64,000 nucleotides of DNA, from the NCBI GenBank assembly GCA_902767565.1, contig CACXHY010000008.1, forward strand, positions 35,752 to 99,751, read 5' to 3'. Positions within the stretch are counted from its first letter, which is position 1. The number at the start of each line of letters is the position of its first letter. The notes under the pieces are model-generated. The model worked only from the letters and a program-made list of their open reading frames with translations, had not been told where the DNA came from and searched no databases. The position numbers and the translations under genes were made by a program. This document shows, piece after piece, positions 18,370 through 25,275 of the stretch. This stretch comes from an uncultured Eubacteriales bacterium. Lineage in GTDB: Bacteria; Bacillota; Clostridia; Christensenellales; Aristaeellaceae.

Positions 18370-18615
18370 ATGAAATCGACAGGCGTGGTCCGCCAGCTGG
18401 ACAATCTTGGCCGCGTGGTGCTCCCCATCGAACTCCGGCGCACCATGGATATCTCCGTCAAGGATCCTCTGGAGGTCTATGTGGACGGAGATGCCATTGT
18501 TCTGCGCAAGTACCAGGCCAGCTGCATCTTCTGCGGCGGGACGGACGATCTCATCCCCTTCCGCGAGAAGCTGCTCTGCAAGGTCTGCGCCGAGGCCATC
18601 CGTACGCTGATCTGA
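18370..18615 (+). CDS. AbrB/SpoVT-family transition-state regulator
   Basis: 81 residues. The N-terminal swapped-hairpin DNA-binding domain is textbook AbrB: MKSTGVVRQLDNLGRVVLPIELRR is the family signature region. Unlike Bacillus AbrB, the C-terminal half carries two Cys pairs (CIFC at about residue 57 and CKVC at about 73), a likely zinc ribbon usual in clostridial members. It binds DNA as a dimer or tetramer and typically controls transition-phase genes. AAGGAGG lies 8 bases before the ATG at 18370. It has its own promoter and terminator. Confidence 0.93.
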   Translation: MKSTGVVRQLDNLGRVVLPIELRRTMDISVKDPLEVYVDGDAIVLRKYQASCIFCGGTDDLIPFREKLLCKVCAEAIRTLI

Positions 18616-18624
18616 TTCCTCATG

Positions 18625-18646
18625 CGCCCGCACCCCGGGCGTTTTT
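18625..18646 (+). terminator. Intrinsic terminator after abrB
   Basis: CGCCCG at 18625-18630 pairs with CGGGCG at 18636-18641, followed by TTTTT at 18642-18646. Confidence 0.8.
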
Positions 18647-18648
18647 GC

Positions 18649-18677
18649 TTGCCTTCCCTTCCGTGAAGTGATACAAT
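18649..18677 (+). promoter_or_regulatory. Sigma-A promoter of the thioesterase-CotH pair
   Basis: TTGCCT at 18649-18654, a 17-bp spacer, and TACAAT at 18672-18677, just downstream of the abrB terminator. Confidence 0.75.
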
Positions 18678-18705
18678 GGGCACGACCAATCAAGGAGGCC
18701 TCCCC

Positions 18706-19437
18706 ATGAAAACCTATACCATGACCTTTCCCCTTCTCACCCGGGACTGTGACCAGCAGTCTGCCTGGCGGCCCGGCAGCATCCTGCAGGCCATGCAGGA
18801 AGCGGGCGCAGCCCATTCCAACGTGATCGGCGCCGGCCGCACCGACCTGGCGCTTCGCAACATCGCCTGGGTGCTCACCCGGATCGAGGTGGAAATGGAC
18901 CGGTATCCGAAGATCGGCGAGACCGTGTCCGTCGAGACCTTCCCCGCCCCCGTTCGACGCTGGTTCTTCCCCCGGTATTTCATGATCCGTGACAGCCGCG
19001 ATGCGGAGATCGGCCGCGCCGCCAGCCTGTGGGTGCTGCTGGATCTCACCAGCCGCCATATGGTGAAGCCGGACGAGATCGCAGCCCTGATGCCGGACAA
19101 CAGCGACCTGCCGGCGCCGCTGGGGCTTCCCCGGAGCGTCAGCGAGGTCTCCGGCACCCTGCAGGCCGAATCCTTCAAGGCCCGCTATACCGATCTGGAC
19201 GCCAACCGCCACGTGAACAACACCCGCTACGTTGACTGGGCCTGCGATGCCCTGGGCATCCCGGCGATGGATGAGTACGAGCTGGCCCGCTTCACCGTGA
19301 ATTACGAGATGGAGATCCGGCCGGGCGACACCGTCCGCACGGAGCTGCGCCGCCTGGACCGCGATTTCTCCTACTCCGGTTTTGTGGGCGACGCGCGCCA
19401 TTTCGATATCGGAGGCGTGCTGCGGCCCCGGGCGTGA
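18706..19437 (+). CDS. Acyl-ACP thioesterase
   Basis: Releases fatty acids from acyl carrier protein in the cytosol. 243 residues made of two hot-dog domains, as in the PF01643 family. The catalytic N-x-H-x-x-N pattern is visible in DANRHVNNTRYVDWACDA near residue 165, and the N-terminal domain contains FPLLTRDCDQ, typical of bacterial FatA-like enzymes. AAGGAGG lies 9 bases before the ATG at 18706. It is followed after 17 bases by a CotH-like gene under the same promoter. Chain-length preference cannot be read. Confidence 0.92.
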   Translation: MKTYTMTFPLLTRDCDQQSAWRPGSILQAMQEAGAAHSNVIGAGRTDLALRNIAWVLTRIEVEMDRYPKIGETVSVETFPAPVRRWFFPRYFMIRDSRDAEIGRAASLWVLLDLTSRHMVKPDEIAALMPDNSDLPAPLGLPRSVSEVSGTLQAESFKARYTDLDANRHVNNTRYVDWACDALGIPAMDEYELARFTVNYEMEIRPGDTVRTELRRLDRDFSYSGFVGDARHFDIGGVLRPRA

Positions 19438-19454
19438 CGAAAGGAGGATCCGCC

Positions 19455-20855
19455 GTGAAAGCGATCCGCGTGCTCTCTCTTCTGCTGGCGCTGCTTCTCC
19501 TGCCGCTGCCTGTCCGGGCGGAAGATGCCGGGGACAGCCCGCTGATGACATGGTACGCCGCCGGAGAGGAAGCGCGGGAAGCCGAAATGGAGGCCATCAG
19601 CCGCGCGAAGACCCACCCGTGCGTATATATCACCACCCTGGACGGCCGGGCGATCCTCTCCCGGGACGAGTACGTGCCGTCGGTCATCGACGTATTCAAC
19701 TGCCCGGAAGAATTCCGGCTCACCGCCACCGGCGGCGTGAAGGTCCGGGGCAATTCCACGGCGACCCAGTCGGAGGAAAAGCCCTATCGCATCAAGTTCG
19801 ACAAGAAGCAGGGCATGCTGGGCCTGCACGACGGCGAGAAGTACAAAAGCTGGGTGCTGCTGCGGTCCTACTGGAACCTGGCGCCGGACTTCATGGCCTT
19901 CACCCTGGCCCGGGCCATGTTCGGGACGGAGCGCTATGTCTCCGACTGCACCTACGTCAACGTGTACATCAACGGGCAGTCCATGGGCGTCTATCTCCTC
20001 TGCGAGCAGAATCAGGCCGCCGACGGCCGGGTCAGCGTTCACGAACCGAAGAAAGGGGAAACCGGGCGGGAGATCGGCTATCTGCTGGAACTGGACAACT
20101 ACCCCTCGGATGAGCATCCCTATATCTGGATCGGGGAATTTCCGGAGGTGGAGGACATCGCCGGGGAAAAGCGCGCCATCCGGGGGCGGTGCTATTCCAT
20201 CAAGAGCGATATCACCGCTCCCCGACAGAAACAGTGGATCCAGCGCTGGATGAACGGCACCTTCACCATCCTGTACGAAGCTGCGGTCAACGAGCGCCCC
20301 ATGCGCCACGGGCTGAACGGCCAGGCCGTCTATGCGGAGGGCATGCACCTCACGCCCTATGAGGCGGTGAACCGGGTCATCGACGTGGCTTCCCTGGTGG
20401 ATATGGTGATCCTGGAGGAGCTGGTCCACAATTACGACGTGGGCGAGGGCAGCTTCTACATGGCCATCGATTTCTCGGAGGGAAGCGCCTATCCCCGCCT
20501 GACCTTCCTGGCGCCGTGGGACTTCAACTGGGCCTATGACGGAGCCGCGGACGGCGGGTACTATGCCGTCACTTTCCAGCCGGAGGCAGCCGATTCCGAC
20601 CGCTCCAACGGCTGGATGATCCTCGCCATGAAGGCGCCCTGGTTCCGGGATCTGGTGCGGAAGCGCTGGCGGGAGCTGCGGGAAAGCGGCGTGCTGGAGC
20701 GGGCCGTCAGCGAAGTGGTGGATGAGTGCGGATCCCTGGCCAACGATCTCGGGCCCGACCAGAACTGGCGCATCTATTGCGCGATGGACATCGCGGCCTT
20801 TGTCCGGGGCCGAATGGAGTGGCTGGACAGCCAATGGCTCACGGATGACGAATGA
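19455..20855 (+). CDS. Secreted CotH-kinase-family protein
   Basis: 466 residues from a GTG start. AAAGGAGG sits 8 bases upstream; a GTG at 19434 is in frame but lies upstream of that site. A signal peptide occupies residues 1-22 (LLLALLLLPLPVRAE). The CotH fold is shown by GGVKVRGNSTATQSEEKPYR, LHDGEKYKSWVLLRS and YVNVYINGQSMGVYLLCEQ, with LAPWDFNWAYDG later. CotH proteins are atypical kinases that phosphorylate spore-coat proteins; in gut Clostridia, secreted relatives are usually cell-surface or cellulosome-like. Here secretion points to surface proteins, not spores. Confidence 0.88.
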   Translation: MKAIRVLSLLLALLLLPLPVRAEDAGDSPLMTWYAAGEEAREAEMEAISRAKTHPCVYITTLDGRAILSRDEYVPSVIDVFNCPEEFRLTATGGVKVRGNSTATQSEEKPYRIKFDKKQGMLGLHDGEKYKSWVLLRSYWNLAPDFMAFTLARAMFGTERYVSDCTYVNVYINGQSMGVYLLCEQNQAADGRVSVHEPKKGETGREIGYLLELDNYPSDEHPYIWIGEFPEVEDIAGEKRAIRGRCYSIKSDITAPRQKQWIQRWMNGTFTILYEAAVNERPMRHGLNGQAVYAEGMHLTPYEAVNRVIDVASLVDMVILEELVHNYDVGEGSFYMAIDFSEGSAYPRLTFLAPWDFNWAYDGAADGGYYAVTFQPEAADSDRSNGWMILAMKAPWFRDLVRKRWRELRESGVLERAVSEVVDECGSLANDLGPDQNWRIYCAMDIAAFVRGRMEWLDSQWLTDDE

Positions 20856-20962
20856 AGCGCCTCCGGGTGGACCGGAACAGGACCGGCTTCCTGTTTCCGG
20901 TCATCCTTTCCGTTGCGCCGGGACGCATCGGCCGGTTTTCGACCACATTCCACATGAAGGGC

Positions 20963-20988
20963 GAAATTTCGGGGAATTCCGAAATTTC
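20963..20988. terminator. Perfect 10-bp inverted repeat before the PRPP synthetase promoter
   Basis: GAAATTTCGG at 20963-20972 and CCGAAATTTC at 20979-20988 are exact complements, loop GGAATT, followed by a pyrimidine tract containing TTTTT. It could end the CotH transcript or be an operator, as it sits next to the -35 region. An earlier hairpin around 20870-20910 has no T-run. Confidence 0.6.
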
Positions 20989-21014
20989 CCCTTCTTTTTC
21001 GGTGCCGTTTCGAT

Positions 21015-21020
21015 TATAAT
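21015..21020 (+). promoter_or_regulatory. -10 box for the PRPP synthetase gene
   Basis: Perfect TATAAT, 42 bases before the ATG. The -35 position 17 bases upstream reads TTCTTT, a poor match. Confidence 0.6.
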
Positions 21021-21061
21021 ATCCCCGGAGACCAAAGTTTCGGCGGAACGAGGTTGAGTCC

Positions 21062-22282
21062 ATGTCTGATTTCACGCACACCTGGAACAGCGACACCTTC
21101 CTGACCTACCCGGTGGGTCCCCTGGGGCTCATCAGCATGCGGGGCACCGAGGAGCTGGGCGACAAGGTGAACCGCTGGCTGACCAAATGGCGCGACAACA
21201 CCGAAGAGACCCTGGAAGAGGGCGACATGCATACCACCCCCGGCATCCTGCGCCAGGACTTTCTGGTCCGCACGACCTGCCCGCGCTTCGGCAACGGCGA
21301 AGGCAAGGGCATGATCAAGGATTCCGTGCGCGGATACGACATGTACATTCTCGTGGATGTGGGCGCGTACAACTGCACCTATGAAATGTACGGCCGTGAG
21401 ATCCCCATGTCCCCCGACGATCATTTCATGGATCTGAAGCGGATCCTGGCGGCCATGGGCGGCAAAGCCAAGCGGGTCAACGTCATCATGCCCATGCTGT
21501 ATGAAGGCCGGCAGCACCGGCGCGCTTCCCGGGAATCCCTGGACTGCGCCATGATGCTGCAGGAGCTCGTGCGGATGGGTGTGGACAACATCATCACCTT
21601 CGACGCCCACGATCCCCGGGTGGTCAACGCCATTCCGGAATCCGGCTTCGAGTCCGTGATGCCCTCCTACCAGATCTTCAAGGCCCTGCTCCGGAAGGAC
21701 AAGACCCTGCAGATCGACAAGGACCACCTGATGATCGTGTCCCCCGACGAGGGCGCCCTGGACCGCAACATCTTCTACGCCTCCGTGCTGGGGCTGGAGA
21801 TGGGCCTGTTCTACAAGCGCCGGGACTACACCCACATCGTCAACGGCCGGAATCCCATCGTCGCCCACGAATACCTGGGCAACAGCGTGGAGGGCAAGGA
21901 CGTCTTCGTGGCCGACGACATCATCTCTTCCGGCGAATCCGTGATCGATCTGGCCCGGGAGCTCAAAAAGCGCAAGGCCAACCGCATCTTCGCCGCCGCC
22001 ACCTTCGCCCTTTTCACCAACGGCATCGAGGCCTACAACAAGGCCTACGAGGAGGGCGTCATCGACCGGGTCATCTCCACCAACCTGACCTACCGCCGCC
22101 CGGAACTGAAGACGGCTCCCTGGTTCATCGAGGCCGACATGAGCAAGTATATCGCCTACATCATCGCCACCCTGAACCACAACCGCTCGCTCTCCAAGCT
22201 TCTCAACCCCTACAACCGCATCCACCGTCTGATGGACAAATACACACAGGAGCAGGCCGAGGCCGGGCTTCGGCTGGTGTAA
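21062..22282 (+). CDS. prs: Ribose-phosphate pyrophosphokinase, long divergent form
   Basis: Makes PRPP from ribose-5-phosphate and ATP, feeding the two phosphoribosyltransferases in this window among others. At 406 residues it is about 90 longer than the classical enzyme. The flexible-loop region RQHRRASRESLDC and the PRPP-binding loop VFVADDIISSGES identify the family. The extra length is an N-terminal extension of about 70 residues and a C-terminal helical tail that ends in KYTQEQAEAGLRL. Loss of the usual N-terminal regulatory motifs may change allosteric control. It lies 4 bases before the GNAT gene, which is co-transcribed. Confidence 0.85.
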   Translation: MSDFTHTWNSDTFLTYPVGPLGLISMRGTEELGDKVNRWLTKWRDNTEETLEEGDMHTTPGILRQDFLVRTTCPRFGNGEGKGMIKDSVRGYDMYILVDVGAYNCTYEMYGREIPMSPDDHFMDLKRILAAMGGKAKRVNVIMPMLYEGRQHRRASRESLDCAMMLQELVRMGVDNIITFDAHDPRVVNAIPESGFESVMPSYQIFKALLRKDKTLQIDKDHLMIVSPDEGALDRNIFYASVLGLEMGLFYKRRDYTHIVNGRNPIVAHEYLGNSVEGKDVFVADDIISSGESVIDLARELKKRKANRIFAAATFALFTNGIEAYNKAYEEGVIDRVISTNLTYRRPELKTAPWFIEADMSKYIAYIIATLNHNRSLSKLLNPYNRIHRLMDKYTQEQAEAGLRLV

Positions 22283-22286
22283 CGCC

Positions 22287-22781
22287 ATGAGAAACGTCAG
22301 GATACGCCACGCCGCCGAGGCAGATCTGCCCGCCCTGGCGGAAATGAAAGCCGCCTACATGCGCACCGTCTACGACGGGTTCTGTGCTGCGGATCACCTC
22401 AGCCGGCTGGGCCCGGAGACGTTCACGAAGGAGCTGGCCGGCTGGCTGGCCTGCTCCCGCCACCACCTGGACCTGCTGGAGGCGGACGGAGCCATCGAGA
22501 GCTACGTGGTCTTCCAGCAGACGGACAGCGGGGTGGGCGAGATCGTCGAGGCCCGGACCACCAAGCCGGACGAAGCCATGGATCACCGCGAGCTGCTGGA
22601 CTGGACTCTGACAGAGATGCGCCGGCTCGGCTGCACGGCCGCGGAGATCTGGCTCCTGCGCAGCAATTACCGCAAGCGCTTCCTCTGCGAGAGCTACGGC
22701 TTTCGTGATACGGGCGCCCGCAAGCAGGAAGAGATCCTGGGTGACAGCGTACAGCTGGTGCAGTACCGGTACACCCTGTGA
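22287..22781 (+). CDS. GNAT-family N-acetyltransferase
   Basis: 164 residues with an N-terminal RIRHAAEADLPALAEM strand-helix typical of the GCN5-related fold. The acetyl-CoA-binding region is less canonical, and the C-terminal LLRSNYRKRFLCESYGFRDTG gives the usual xx-YGF strand of the family. The substrate is unknown. It starts 4 bases after the PRPP synthetase stop codon and shares its transcript. Confidence 0.82.
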   Translation: MRNVRIRHAAEADLPALAEMKAAYMRTVYDGFCAADHLSRLGPETFTKELAGWLACSRHHLDLLEADGAIESYVVFQQTDSGVGEIVEARTTKPDEAMDHRELLDWTLTEMRRLGCTAAEIWLLRSNYRKRFLCESYGFRDTGARKQEEILGDSVQLVQYRYTL

Positions 22782-22786
22782 GTTTG

Positions 22787-22829
22787 AAAAGCTGTCCCCG
22801 CCGAGCGGATCGGGCGGACAGCTTTTTTT
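22787..22829. terminator. Bidirectional terminator between GNAT gene and AraC regulator
   Basis: AAAAGCTGTCC at 22787-22797 pairs with GGACAGCTTTT at 22816-22826 and is followed by a T7 run. It serves both converging genes. Confidence 0.88.
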
Positions 22830-22871
22830 CGTGCCTATCAGTTGTCATTGTCCGGGCGCCGGGGCAGGCCT

Positions 22872-23705
22872 TTATGCCTCCGTTCCCATCTTCCGGTAGT
22901 CCCGGGGAGACAGACCGGTGGCTTTCCGGAAGGCGTCCCCGAAGTAGTTCGGATCGCTGAAGCCGCTCAGGTCCGCGATCCGGGTCACCGTGTGATCCGT
23001 GGTCAGCAGCAGGTCGCAGGCTTTCCGGATGCGGAGGTTGATGAGGTACTCCCGGATCCCGAAGCCCGTGGCCTTCCGGAAGGTGCGGGACAGGTGGGAG
23101 GGGCTCAGCGCGAAGCGCGCCGACAGATGCTCCAGGGTCATGTCCTCTGCCGCGTGCCGCGCGATGTAGTCCGCGATCTCCTGGATCCGTCCGGTCTGCG
23201 CCTCCACGGCGCCGGTGGTCTCCTCCTCGTGCCGCCGGTAGCGCAGGATGGAGATCAGCAGCTGGGCCAGGCAAGCCAGGCAGACGCTCCCCGCGTGGGG
23301 CGGCTGCTGCTCGGACTCGTACAGCATGCGGTTCATCAGCATCGCCGCCGCTTCCCGGCGCTGGGCAGGAGCGGTCACCCGGCCGGCCCGCAGGCAGGCG
23401 GCGGTCAGCGGCTCCCCGAAAAAGGCGTCGATGCGCCCGGCGGTCTCCCGCGAAAACGACACCACGAACTTCACGCTGTGTCCCACCGCCCGGAAGTCCG
23501 TCTTGTGCAGCGTGCCCGCGGGGATCACCGCGAAGTCCCCCTGGGACAGGTGATAGGTCCGCTGCCCGATGAACACCGAGCAGGTGCCCTCCGTCACGTA
23601 GAACAGTTCATGGAAGAAATGAAAGCCCTCCACCTCCGGGCGTTCTTCCCCGGTATAGGTCTTCTTCAGGATCCGGAAGGATGGCGCGGATCCGGACGTG
23701 CTCAT
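22872..23705 (-). CDS. AraC-family transcriptional regulator with cupin domain
   Basis: 277 residues. An N-terminal cupin-like sensing domain (about 20-100, with FHELFYVTEGTCSVFIG and DFAVIPAGTLHKTDF) binds an effector, probably a sugar or sugar ester. The C-terminal double helix-turn-helix is classical: MTLEHLSARFALSPSHLSRTF and the signature IADLSGFSDPNYFGDAFRKATGLSPRDYR. AAAGGAGAAG precedes the ATG. It is divergent from a 56-codon gene at 23909, which is a plausible target. Confidence 0.93.
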   Translation of the reverse strand: MSTSGSAPSFRILKKTYTGEERPEVEGFHFFHELFYVTEGTCSVFIGQRTYHLSQGDFAVIPAGTLHKTDFRAVGHSVKFVVSFSRETAGRIDAFFGEPLTAACLRAGRVTAPAQRREAAAMLMNRMLYESEQQPPHAGSVCLACLAQLLISILRYRRHEEETTGAVEAQTGRIQEIADYIARHAAEDMTLEHLSARFALSPSHLSRTFRKATGFGIREYLINLRIRKACDLLLTTDHTVTRIADLSGFSDPNYFGDAFRKATGLSPRDYRKMGTEA

Positions 23706-23753
23706 GGCAGTCTTCTCCTTTCCGGCGTGCCGGTCTGCGCGGCAGCCATGCCG

Positions 23754-23782
23754 ATGTTACCACGCATTCTGTCCCGTGACAA
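23754..23782 (-). promoter_or_regulatory. Promoter of the AraC regulator
   Basis: Minus strand: TTGTCA (23782-23777), a 17-bp spacer, and TAACAT (23759-23754). Confidence 0.65.
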
Positions 23783-23908
23783 CAAATTTTCTGTACTTTT
23801 TCTGATATTTGGCGGATTATCGGTATTATTGTCCGGACATTTGCGCTATCATGCGGCCGTGCTCAGGGGAGACCCGGAGCCCCAAAGACCTGAACGGAGG
23901 AACGCATC

Positions 23909-24079
23909 ATGAAGAATAACAATAAGCTCAATATAAAGAAAGCCGCCCCACACGTCTTTTTTCGCCTGAAGGAACGGGAAGCCCGCCGCGAACCCGCTTC
24001 CGCCCTGGACTTCTTCACCCACGACGCCTTGAGCACCCTCGTGGCCATGCAGGAGAGTTTCCGGCAGGAGCAGCGCTGA
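23909..24079 (+). CDS. Small 56-residue protein divergent from the AraC regulator
   Basis: An ORF of 56 codons with a GGAGG ribosome site 8 bases before its ATG. The protein begins MKNNNKLNIKK and ends FRQEQR. It is rich in Lys, Arg and Glu with no membrane segment, and a mildly amphipathic middle (LDFFTHDALSTLVAMQES). Unusually for this window, the first codons are AT-rich (AAT, AAA, ATA). A possible -10 (TATCAT, 23847-23852) lacks a -35, as expected for an activator-dependent promoter controlled by the neighbouring AraC protein. I do not recognise a family. Confidence 0.6.
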   Translation: MKNNNKLNIKKAAPHVFFRLKEREARREPASALDFFTHDALSTLVAMQESFRQEQR

Positions 24080-24129
24080 GCGCGGCAGCCGTTTTCCGTG
24101 GACCGTATGAGTTTTGCGCGACAAACCCC

Positions 24130-24158
24130 TTGCCTTTTCCCGGCGGGAATGATATACT
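24130..24158 (+). promoter_or_regulatory. Sigma-A promoter of the T-box esterase-leuS operon
   Basis: TTGCCT at 24130-24135, a 17-bp spacer, and TATACT at 24153-24158. Confidence 0.85.
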
Positions 24159-24164
24159 CCTCCC

Positions 24165-24402
24165 TGCACGGTGAAAGGGAACGTCCCTCCAGCCCGCGTG
24201 AAGAGAGCCGCCGGTCGGTGCGAGGCGGACGCGGAGGAGCGGACCGCTCGCCCCGGAGTGCCCGGAGAGAGACCGGCGGGACACGCCCGTTACAGCGAGG
24301 TTGAGCGCTCCCCCTGGGGAGAAGCAGAGTGGTACCGCGGAATGCGCGATGTGATTTGCGCCGTTTCGTCTTTGCGAAAGCAGCAGAGACGGAACGGTTT
24401 TT
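24165..24402 (+). promoter_or_regulatory. T-box riboswitch, leucine specifier, with terminator
   Basis: Senses uncharged tRNA-Leu. Visible parts in order: the stem I AGAGAGC motif at 24202-24208, a specifier triplet CTC (Leu) at 24247-24249 in the usual context before a purine, the CCGTTA stem III motif at 24287-24292, and the T-box proper AGAGTGGTACCGCGG at 24326-24340. The TGGT bases can pair with an ACCA tRNA end, consistent with the A73 of tRNA-Leu. A terminator follows: CCGTTTCGTCT at 24361-24371 pairs with AGACGGAACGG at 24387-24397, then TTTTT at 24398-24402. Uncharged tRNA would favour the antiterminator and read-through. Confidence 0.9.
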
Positions 24403-24424
24403 CTGTGATAAGGAGGAAAGCGTC

Positions 24425-25204
24425 GTGGCCTATTACCGCATCGAATACTTCTCCAATTGCCTCCACCGCACGACCGCCTTCGAGATGCTCATCCCCAACG
24501 ACTACCGGACGGATCTCGGGCAGAAGGCGCCGGAAACGCCCATGCGGACACTCTTCCTTCTGCACGGGTATACGGGCAAGGCCGGAAACTGGGTGCCAGA
24601 GGAGCTGTGCGTCAAGCACAATTTCGCCGTTGTGATGCCGACGGCGGAGAACTCCTTCTACCTGAACGGCGCGGCCACCGGAAGCGCCTACCAGTCCATG
24701 GTCGGGGAGGAACTGGTGGACTACGTCCGCAGGACCTTCGGCCTGGCGCAAAGCGCCGAAGACACCTTCATCGCGGGCCTGTCCATGGGCGGCTTCGGCG
24801 CCCTGCACACGGCGCTGGCTTACCCCGACCGCTTCGGCAAAGCCGGCTGCCTGTCTTCGGCCTTCATCGTGCACGGCATCGCCGGGATGAAGCCGGGCGA
24901 GGACAACGGCATGGCGAACTACGACTACTATCGGAACTGCTTCGGCGACCTGGAGAAGGTGCTGGAGAGCGACGCGAACCCCGAAGTCCTCGTCCGGAAG
25001 CTGAAGGCCGCCGGGACCGGGCTTCCGGAACTCTACCTTTGCTGCGGCACGGAGGACTTCCTGATCGAGGCCAACCGGGACATGCACCGCTTCCTTGAGG
25101 AGCAGGGAGTCCCGCACGAGTACCGCGAAGGCCCCGGCCAGCACGACATGGTCTTCTGGTCTGCGTGGATCGTAAAGGTCGTGAAATGGATGTTTGAGAA
25201 ATGA
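24425..25204 (+). CDS. Alpha/beta-hydrolase esterase (esterase D/feruloyl-esterase-like)
   Basis: 259 residues from a GTG start; AAGGAGG lies 8 bases upstream, while an ATG at 24329 is inside the T-box. The Ser nucleophile elbow is GLSMGG, with the acid in CGTEDFL and the His in GQHDMVF, a complete triad. The fold matches the tributyrin esterase/Est1E group of rumen and gut Firmicutes. No signal peptide is present, so it is cytosolic. It is the first gene after the leucine T-box and 71 bases before leuS. Confidence 0.87.
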   Translation: MAYYRIEYFSNCLHRTTAFEMLIPNDYRTDLGQKAPETPMRTLFLLHGYTGKAGNWVPEELCVKHNFAVVMPTAENSFYLNGAATGSAYQSMVGEELVDYVRRTFGLAQSAEDTFIAGLSMGGFGALHTALAYPDRFGKAGCLSSAFIVHGIAGMKPGEDNGMANYDYYRNCFGDLEKVLESDANPEVLVRKLKAAGTGLPELYLCCGTEDFLIEANRDMHRFLEEQGVPHEYREGPGQHDMVFWSAWIVKVVKWMFEK

Positions 25205-25275
25205 GGGCCTGCCGCCGGCAAAGCCCGTAACGACACCGGACAGAACCAATGTGAGATAAAGGAGGAACCCGTCCC

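Noticed and set aside
24329..24424. Upstream ATG extension of the esterase
   Set aside because: It starts inside the T-box sequence and crosses the terminator.
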